From NCBI GenBank assembly GCA_945901125.1, contig CAMDKD010000047.1, forward strand, positions 1 to 20,733: a stretch of 20,733 bases of DNA, given 5' to 3'. Both the position numbers and the translations under genes were made by a program. Source of the stretch: Bordetella parapertussis (GTDB taxonomy: Bacteria > Pseudomonadota > Gammaproteobacteria > Burkholderiales > Burkholderiaceae_C). The notes under the pieces were generated by a model, which made no database searches, had not been told where the DNA came from, and saw nothing but the letters and a program-made list of their open reading frames with translations. Of this stretch, positions 15,359 through 20,733 are shown one piece after another; positions within the stretch are counted from its first letter, which is position 1, and every line of letters starts with the position of its first letter.

Positions 15359-16875
15359 TGTGCGGCATAGTGGGGGTTGTCAGTCAGTCCCATGTGAACC
15401 AGTTGATCTATGACGCTTTGCTGCTGTTGCAGCACCGCGGGCAGGACGCTGCGGGCATAGTCACACAGTTGGATCGCAAGTTCTTCATGCAAAAAGCCAA
15501 GGGCATGGTGCGCGATGTATTCCGCACGCGCAATATGCGCGCCTTGCCCGGCAATATCGGTCTGGGTCAGGTGCGCTACCCGACGGCAGGTAACGCATAC
15601 AGCGAAGAAGAGGCCCAGCCTTTTTACGTGAACGCGCCTTTCGGTCTGGTGATGGTGCACAACGGCAACCTCACCAACGCGCAAGTGCTGAAAGCCGAGC
15701 TCTTTTCCACCGACCACCGCCACATCAACACAGAGAGCGATTCGGAAGTGTTGCTGAACGTGTTGGCGCACGAGCTGGAAAAAACCACGCGCGGCATCAC
15801 GCTGGCAGCGGCCGATGTGTTTGCCGCAGTCAGCGGCGTGCATTTGCGCATCAAAGGCTCTTACGCGGTGATTGCCATGATTGCCGGTCACGGCTTGCTG
15901 GCGTTTCGCGATCCGTTCGGCATACGGCCTTTGTGCCTGGGCCAGGGCGCAGACGGTACTTGGATGGTGGGCAGCGAATCGGTCGCGCTCGAAGGCACGG
16001 GCCATGTGTTTGTGCGCGATGTGGCGCCGGGCGAAGCTGTGTTCATCGACATGCAAGGTCAGTTGCACGCGCACCAATGCGCTGCCAAGACGCAACTCAT
16101 GCCTTGCATTTTTGAATATGTGTATCTGGCGCGCCCGGACTCGACCATGGACGGTATTTCTGTCTACCAGGCGCGTTTGAATCTGGGCGAAACACTGGCC
16201 AAGCGCGTGGTGTCTACCGTGCCGCCGTCAGACATTGATGTGGTCATACCTATTCCTGAATCCAGTCGCCCCAGCGCCACGCAACTCGCGCATTTGCTGG
16301 GCAAGCCGTACCGCGAAGGTTTTGTCAAAAACCGTTACGTCGGCCGCACCTTCATCATGCCGGGCCAAGCCGTGCGCAAGCGCTCGGTGCGCCAAAAGCT
16401 CAACGTCATCGTCAGCGAATTCAAAGGCCGCAATGTGCTGCTGGTCGACGACTCGATTGTGCGCGGCACCACCAGCCGCGAGATCGTGCAAATGGCACGC
16501 GATGCAGGCGCGCGCAAGGTGTATCTGGCCAGTGCCGCGCCACCGGTGCGCTTCCCCAATGTATACGGCATTGATATGCCGACTTCAGAAGAATTGGTGG
16601 CTTATGGCCGCACGGTCGAGCAAGTGCGCGAAGTCATCGGTTGCGACGCTTTGATTTACCAGGACATCGCGCCCATGCTCGAGGCCGTGGGCCGCGCGGC
16701 CTTACCGGGTTCTCCTGCCATCAACGGTTTTGACGCTTCTTGTTTTGACGGCGTTTACATCACCGGTGACGTCAGCAGCGAAGACATCACCCGCATGGGC
16801 CAGCAACGCGCAGGCTCGCAAGAAGACACCGCCGACCACTCGCGTCTGGCATTACCGAACGCCGATGTGGGTTGA
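15358..16875 (+). CDS. purF: Amidophosphoribosyltransferase
   Basis: PurF makes 5-phosphoribosylamine from PRPP and glutamine, the first committed step of purine synthesis. The 505-residue length equals that of E. coli PurF. Mature chains start at Cys2 (MCGIVGVV), the glutaminase nucleophile, so the ATG at 15358 must be the start. A TTG one codon earlier would leave two Met residues before Cys. The glutaminase domain covers about 2-235, with HRGQDAAG and HNGNLTN. The phosphoribosyltransferase domain has the PRPP loop VLLVDDSIVRGTTS at 360-373. No propeptide is present, as in the E. coli type. Purine repression (PurR) cannot be judged because there is no promoter directly upstream. Confidence 0.97.
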   Translation: MCGIVGVVSQSHVNQLIYDALLLLQHRGQDAAGIVTQLDRKFFMQKAKGMVRDVFRTRNMRALPGNIGLGQVRYPTAGNAYSEEEAQPFYVNAPFGLVMVHNGNLTNAQVLKAELFSTDHRHINTESDSEVLLNVLAHELEKTTRGITLAAADVFAAVSGVHLRIKGSYAVIAMIAGHGLLAFRDPFGIRPLCLGQGADGTWMVGSESVALEGTGHVFVRDVAPGEAVFIDMQGQLHAHQCAAKTQLMPCIFEYVYLARPDSTMDGISVYQARLNLGETLAKRVVSTVPPSDIDVVIPIPESSRPSATQLAHLLGKPYREGFVKNRYVGRTFIMPGQAVRKRSVRQKLNVIVSEFKGRNVLLVDDSIVRGTTSREIVQMARDAGARKVYLASAAPPVRFPNVYGIDMPTSEELVAYGRTVEQVREVIGCDALIYQDIAPMLEAVGRAALPGSPAINGFDASCFDGVYITGDVSSEDITRMGQQRAGSQEDTADHSRLALPNADVG

Positions 16876-16881
16876 ACTGCG

Positions 16882-18105
16882 ATGACGAATTCCACTTTGC
16901 CCCCCGGCTTGCACAAAGACACCTTGGCGGTCCGCGCTGCGGTTGACAAAACCCAGTACGGTGAAAATTCCGAAGCCTTGTTTTTGACCAGCAGCTTTGT
17001 GCAACCCGACAGCGAAACCGCAGCGCGTCGCTTTGCCGGCGAAGAAGACGGTTACATCTATTCGCGCTTTACCAACCCCACGGTCGCCAGTTTTGAAAAA
17101 CGCCTGGCTGCGCTGGAAGGTGCCGAGGCTTGCATAGGCACGGCCAGCGGCATGGCCGCGGTGTTGCTGCTGTGCATGGCATTGCTTAAGAGCGGGGACC
17201 ACGTGGTGTGTTCGCATTCGGTGTTCGGCTCGACCCACAAACTGCTGAGCAGCGAGTTCGCTAAGTTCGGCGTGCAGACCACGTTTGTCTCGCAAACCGA
17301 TGTGTCTGAATGGCAGCGCGCGATGCAACCAAACACGCGTTTGCTGTTCGCGGAAACGCCGACCAATCCATTGACCGAGGTGTGCGACATACGCGCGCTG
17401 GCAGACATTGCGCATGCAGCGAATGCATTGCTGGCGGTCGACAATTGTTTTTGCACACCTGCTTTGCAAACACCGATGGCGCTGGGCGCAGATGTGATCG
17501 TGCACTCGGGCACCAAATACCTGGACGGCCAGGGCAGGGTGGTCGCCGGTGCATTGTGTGCCTCGCAGGCTTTGGTGACAGAGAAATTCATTCCCGTCAT
17601 GCGCAGCGCCGGCATGAGCTTGTCGCCGTTCAACGCTTGGGTGGTGTTGAAAGGTTTGGAGACTTTGTCATTGCGCATGAAAGCGCAATCCGATCAAGCG
17701 CTTGAACTGGCGACTTGGCTTGAGCAACACCCCAAGGTAGCGCGCGTGCATTTCCCCGGGCTCGCCAGCCACCCGCAACACGCCTTGGCCATGGCGCAGC
17801 AATCCGGCAAAGGCGGCCCCGTGCTGTCGTTTGATGTGGTCGGTGCAGATTCAGCGCATTGCCGCAGCAACGCATTCACGGTCATCGACAGCACGCAATT
17901 GATGTCCATCACGGCCAATCTGGGTGACGTGAAAACCATCATCACGCACCCGGCCAGCACCTCGCACGGACGCTTGAGCGAAGCCAACCGGCAGTTGGCC
18001 GGCATTCAACAAAGTTTGGTGCGCGTCGCGGTCGGGCTGGAGCATTTGGACGATTTGAAAAACGACTTATCCCGGGGCCTGGATTTGATCAAGGCCACAG
18101 CATGA
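16882..18105 (+). CDS. metZ: O-succinylhomoserine sulfhydrylase
   Basis: This PLP enzyme of the Cys/Met metabolism family makes homocysteine from O-succinylhomoserine and sulfide, a direct route into methionine. It has 407 residues. FAETPTNPLTEVCDI is the conserved substrate-binding stretch; Lys212 in HSGTKYLDGQGR is the PLP-binding lysine; and THPASTSHGRLSE near the C-terminus is typical of the family. Family members differ in substrate (O-acetyl- or O-succinylhomoserine), and the assignment to MetZ rests on the position after purF in beta- and gammaproteobacteria. The start lies 6 bp after purF. Its stop overlaps the gltX start by four bases (ATGA). Confidence 0.9.
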   Translation: MTNSTLPPGLHKDTLAVRAAVDKTQYGENSEALFLTSSFVQPDSETAARRFAGEEDGYIYSRFTNPTVASFEKRLAALEGAEACIGTASGMAAVLLLCMALLKSGDHVVCSHSVFGSTHKLLSSEFAKFGVQTTFVSQTDVSEWQRAMQPNTRLLFAETPTNPLTEVCDIRALADIAHAANALLAVDNCFCTPALQTPMALGADVIVHSGTKYLDGQGRVVAGALCASQALVTEKFIPVMRSAGMSLSPFNAWVVLKGLETLSLRMKAQSDQALELATWLEQHPKVARVHFPGLASHPQHALAMAQQSGKGGPVLSFDVVGADSAHCRSNAFTVIDSTQLMSITANLGDVKTIITHPASTSHGRLSEANRQLAGIQQSLVRVAVGLEHLDDLKNDLSRGLDLIKATA

Positions 18106-19481
18106 ACACACGCACACGATTCGCGCCGTCGCCCACCGGCTTTATCCATTTGGGCAATATCCGTTCGGCTTTGTACCCTTGGGCGTTTGCCCGGGCCACC
18201 GGTGGCAAATTCATTTTGCGTATCGAAGACACCGATGTCGAACGGTCTTCGCAAGAAGCCGTGGATGTGATTTTGCAAGGCATGTCTTGGCTAGGCCTAG
18301 ACCACGACGAAGGCCCGTTCTACCAAATGCAGCGCATGGATCGCTATAAGCAAGTGCTGGCGCAATTGCAAGACAAAGGTTTTGTTTACCCGTGCTACAT
18401 GAGCGTGGCAGAGTTGGACGCCTTGCGCGAAAAGCAAATGGCAGCCAAAGAAAAACCGCGTTACGACGGCACTTGGCGTCCCGAGCCGGGCAAAACATTG
18501 CCCGACATACCTGCGGGCGTGCAACCTGTGCTTCGCTTTAAAACACCGTTGAGCGGCGCAGTGACTTGGGACGACAAGGTGAAGGGGCTTATCTCCATCA
18601 GCAACACCGAACTCGACGATTTAGTGATTGCGCGCCCCGACGGCACGCCGACCTATAACTTTTGCGTGGTGGTCGACGACATAGACATGGCCATCACCCA
18701 TGTGATTCGCGGCGACGACCATGTGAACAACACGCCCCGGCAAATCCATATTTTTCAGGCGCTGGGACATGTGCCGCCGGTGTATGCGCATTTGCCCACC
18801 GTGTTGAACGAGCAGGGCGATAAGCTAAGTAAGCGCACCGGTGCCAAACCGGTGACGCAATTTCGCGATGAAGGTTTTTTGCCCGAGGCCATGGTCAACT
18901 ATTTGGCGCGACTGGGTTGGAGCCACGGCGACGACGAAATATTCAGCCGCGAACAATTCGTGCAATGGTTCAACCTGGACCATTTGGGCAAAAGCGCAGC
19001 GCAGTTCGATGAAGCCAAATTGCGTTGGGTGAACGCCCAGCATTTGAAAGCCATGACAGGCGAGGCCTTGGCAGCACTGGTGACGGTGCATTTGCAAGCC
19101 ATGGGCATTCACGCCGATGAACGCCTGCCCGCCATGTGTGATGTGTTCAAAGACAGGTGCGACACCACCATCGCGCTGGCCGATTGGGTGCAGCGCTTTT
19201 ACCAACCGGTGCAAGCCAGTGCTGACGACCGGGCGTTGCACGTGACTGACGCGGTGCGACCTGTGTTGCAGTCGCTGGCTGACAGCTTGACGACCTGCGA
19301 ATGGAACAAAGCTGAGATAGCAGCTGCCATGAAACAAGTGTTGCAAACGCATGGCTTGAAAATGCCGCAACTGGCCATGCCGGCGCGTGTGTTGTTGCTG
19401 GGTACACCGCAGACGCCGTCGCTGGATGCGGTGATGGCTTTGTTCACCCGCGAAGAAGTTTTGTTGCGACTTCAAGAATGA
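18102..19481 (+). CDS. gltX: Glutamyl-tRNA synthetase
   Basis: GltX charges tRNA-Glu with glutamate in the cytoplasm as a class I synthetase. It has 459 residues (E. coli 471). The HIGH motif appears as HLGN at 16-19 within PSPTGFIHLGNIRSAL, and the KMSKS motif as KLSKR at 241-245. The C-terminal part, about 310-459, forms the anticodon-binding helical domain. GVVVDDIDMAITHVIRG-like text (FCVVVDDIDMAITHVIRGDD) is diagnostic. The ATG overlaps the metZ stop (ATGA), so it is the last protein gene of the long series. A tRNA-Glu gene follows within 140 bp, so enzyme and substrate are physically linked. Confidence 0.97.
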   Translation: MNTRTRFAPSPTGFIHLGNIRSALYPWAFARATGGKFILRIEDTDVERSSQEAVDVILQGMSWLGLDHDEGPFYQMQRMDRYKQVLAQLQDKGFVYPCYMSVAELDALREKQMAAKEKPRYDGTWRPEPGKTLPDIPAGVQPVLRFKTPLSGAVTWDDKVKGLISISNTELDDLVIARPDGTPTYNFCVVVDDIDMAITHVIRGDDHVNNTPRQIHIFQALGHVPPVYAHLPTVLNEQGDKLSKRTGAKPVTQFRDEGFLPEAMVNYLARLGWSHGDDEIFSREQFVQWFNLDHLGKSAAQFDEAKLRWVNAQHLKAMTGEALAALVTVHLQAMGIHADERLPAMCDVFKDRCDTTIALADWVQRFYQPVQASADDRALHVTDAVRPVLQSLADSLTTCEWNKAEIAAAMKQVLQTHGLKMPQLAMPARVLLLGTPQTPSLDAVMALFTREEVLLRLQE

Positions 19482-19495
19482 CAAAATTTTCTGGT

Positions 19496-19501
19496 TATAA
19501 T
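19496..19501 (+). promoter_or_regulatory. Likely -10 box of the tRNA cluster
   Basis: A perfect TATAAT lies 15 bp after the gltX stop and 19 bp before tRNA-Ala. No -35 hexamer is convincing (TTCAAG at 19-bp spacing is the best). A dedicated tRNA promoter at the end of gltX is likely. Confidence 0.5.
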
Positions 19502-19520
19502 CTAAGACTCGATATTTGCC

Positions 19521-19596
<76 letters not shown>

Positions 19597-19619
19597 GAAT
19601 ATCGGGAAGTCCAGGATTT

Positions 19620-19695
19620 GACCCTATCGTCTAGAGGCCTAGGACATCACCCTTTCACGGTGAGTACCGGGGTTCGAATCCCCGTAGGGTCGCCA
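19620..19695 (+). tRNA. tRNA-Glu (anticodon TTC)
   Basis: The acceptor stem GACCCTA pairs perfectly with TAGGGTC. The anticodon stem is TCACC/GGTGA and the loop CTTTCAC gives anticodon TTC. The discriminator base is G and the CCA end is encoded. The gene is 76 nt long and lies 23 bp after tRNA-Ala. It is the substrate of GltX encoded just upstream. Confidence 0.97.
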
Positions 19696-19706
19696 AGTTT
19701 GTAGCA

Positions 19707-19734
19707 CTTGGTTTCAACGCAAGTTGAAGCAAAG
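19707..19734 (+). other. Hairpin with GCAA tetraloop between tRNA-Glu and tRNA-Asp
   Basis: CTTGGTTTCAAC (19707-19718) and GTTGAAGCAAAG (19723-19734) pair over twelve positions with one G-U wobble and one G/A mismatch, capped by GCAA, a stable GNRA tetraloop. No U run follows, so it is not a terminator. A processing or stability element in the shared precursor is a reasonable reading. Confidence 0.6.
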
Positions 19735-19744
19735 CTATCTACCA

Positions 19745-19821
19745 GGAGTGGTAGTTCAGTTGGTTAGAATACCGGCCTGTCACGCCGGGGGTCGCGGGTT
19801 CGAGTCCCGTCCACTCCGCCA
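19745..19821 (+). tRNA. tRNA-Asp (anticodon GTC)
   Basis: The acceptor stem GGAGTGG pairs with CCACTCC. The anticodon loop CTGTCAC gives GTC, the discriminator is G and the CCA end is encoded. The gene is 77 nt long. Its 3' end marks the switch from GC-rich to AT-rich sequence. Five Ts follow directly. Confidence 0.97.
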
Positions 19822-20091
19822 TTTTTACTACTTAAGTTGTTGATTTATATAGGTTTTTTCTAGATAGAGTATATTTAAGTCACACTTTAAGATACACTAT
19901 TTGTCTTGTTCGTTGCTTAATTTTTAGGCAAACTCTCTAGCTTAGCACTGCATTACAACTAGGGCAACCACGCTCTAAATCTCGCTCAAGAACATGCGTT
20001 TTTGAGACTGAATTTTGATGACGTTCACTAGCTATTTAAGTGTCTGCGCTCTTGTAAGAGTCAAGCTGTCAATGTATCTTTAGTCATTCAC
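19822..20091. other. AT-rich gap after the tRNA cluster
   Basis: No gene is supported in these 270 bp. The stretch has a 12-bp near-perfect tandem repeat (19874-19885 and 19886-19897) and a 9-bp hairpin with loop ATGC (19985-20006). A weak promoter-like pair, TTGTAA (20052-20057) and TATCTT (20075-20080) with a 17-bp spacer, lies just before the next gene. I found no copy of the tRNA-Asp 3' end that would mark an attachment site. Confidence 0.5.
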
Positions 20092-20556
20092 ATGACAAAC
20101 ATCAGCGATCTCTTCTCTTCTACAGTTGAACTGCAAGAATTCAACACGAAGAACATCAATCACATTCCATCATTTGGTTCAATCATCTACACAGTGTTCT
20201 TGGATAGAAGTGAGTACATCTATGTTGGTATTGGTGGTTTGAGTGGCAAGTCAGTACAAGAAAGAAATCCACGCTCTCGCATCATTCAACATGCACAAGG
20301 TCGTAGAAGTGGGGATCAGTTCTGCATCTACATTCAAGACTTCTATGTGATTCCATCAATCATCAACAGTCAATACACGCCAAAGAAAGGCTATCTCGAC
20401 ATGCTGACAAAGGATTTCATTCAGAAGCGACTGAGTTATCGCTATCTAGTCGTACAGTCTGATGACTCTGACAAGATTGTGCGTAGACTAGAGAAAGAGT
20501 TGCAGAACAATGTGCATGGCTTTGGCATTCCGAAATTGAATGGATTGATGAAATGA
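20092..20556 (+). CDS. GIY-YIG nuclease-like protein, function unknown
   Basis: The 154-residue protein looks like a divergent GIY-YIG domain. IIYTV (31-35) and YVGIGG (44-49) match the two strands that name the family, RSRIIQHAQGRRSG (61-74) supplies the Arg/His region, and Glu134 or Glu136 in RRLEKELQN is a candidate metal ligand near the C-terminus, before the conserved-looking KLNG. The family includes repair, homing and restriction nucleases; which applies is not shown. Only one ATG (20092) fits and no ribosome binding site is visible. Codon use is AT-rich, unlike all other genes here, and the gene sits directly after a tRNA cluster, so transfer is likely. It stands alone in the part that can be seen. 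Confidence 0.65.
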   Translation: MTNISDLFSSTVELQEFNTKNINHIPSFGSIIYTVFLDRSEYIYVGIGGLSGKSVQERNPRSRIIQHAQGRRSGDQFCIYIQDFYVIPSIINSQYTPKKGYLDMLTKDFIQKRLSYRYLVVQSDDSDKIVRRLEKELQNNVHGFGIPKLNGLMK

Positions 20557-20733
20557 AATCTGCACTTATATTTGAATTAATAATAAGGCGGATTCAAGCA
20601 CGAAGTGCAACTTTGAATAACTGATGGTTGGGTGGCTGAGGATGTTTAGCATTCAAGGCTTCTTGACCTGCCAGTCGAAGTTGCTTATGACATACAAACA
20701 CCTCAGCCAAGCTGAAAGATATCAGATTCACGC
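20557..20733. other. AT-rich tail of the window with inverted repeats
   Basis: No gene is supported. A hairpin follows the GIY-YIG gene: ATTCAA (20592-20597) pairs with TTGAAT (20613-20618), enclosing GCAC (20598-20601) and GTGC (20605-20608). A second inverted repeat, TGGCTGAGG (20633-20641) and CCTCAGCCA (20701-20709), is perfect over 9 bp. Neither has a T run. The first could be a weak transcription end. Confidence 0.4.

Noticed and set aside
19822..20733. Attachment-site repeat of the tRNA-Asp 3' end
   Set aside because: No copy of the T-arm/acceptor sequence was found in the visible part. It may lie beyond the window.

Overview
The window reads as ordinary chromosome of a betaproteobacterium, most likely order Burkholderiales. 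The grounds are protein content and gene order: an etfB-etfA pair followed by a roughly 600-residue acyl-CoA dehydrogenase, and the block folC - SPOR protein - cvpA - purF - metZ. Family and genus cannot be fixed from sequence alone. The two ends are AT-rich and look different from the GC-richer, densely coded middle.

Layout. Positions 1-191 hold the first five codons of a leftward gene that leaves the window and a 21-bp sequence present twice; the second copy contains the stop codon of a leftward lytic transglycosylase gene (mltB type). A rightward MscS-type channel gene follows, then etfB-etfA behind a TAGAAT -10 box with a perfect 14-bp palindrome. A terminator separates these from an acyl-CoA dehydrogenase and a nitronate-monooxygenase-family flavoprotein. 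A two-way terminator at about 7394-7415 separates that group from a leftward pair, argG and ppnP. Also leftward are a 954-residue lipoprotein with a beta-propeller and two haem c sites, and a small glycine-zipper envelope protein.

From 12882 to 19481 there is one tight rightward series: folC (folate), a SPOR-domain protein (cell envelope or division), cvpA, purF (purines), metZ (methionine) and gltX (glutamyl-tRNA synthetase). Short gaps or overlaps link all six. tRNA-Ala(GGC), tRNA-Glu(TTC) and tRNA-Asp(GTC) come next. After the last tRNA the sequence becomes AT-rich and carries one lone gene for a GIY-YIG-like protein, which looks like transferred DNA next to a tRNA locus.

How the genes work together. 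ETF takes electrons from acyl-CoA dehydrogenases, so etfBA and the adjacent dehydrogenase form a fatty or branched acyl-CoA oxidation unit. The folC-gltX series joins one-carbon, purine, methionine and glutamate/tRNA functions. No complete new system is visible. The places most worth a second look are the GIY-YIG region after the tRNAs, the palindrome before etfB, the repeats at mltB, the propeller/dihaem lipoprotein, and the RNA helices in the tRNA cluster.
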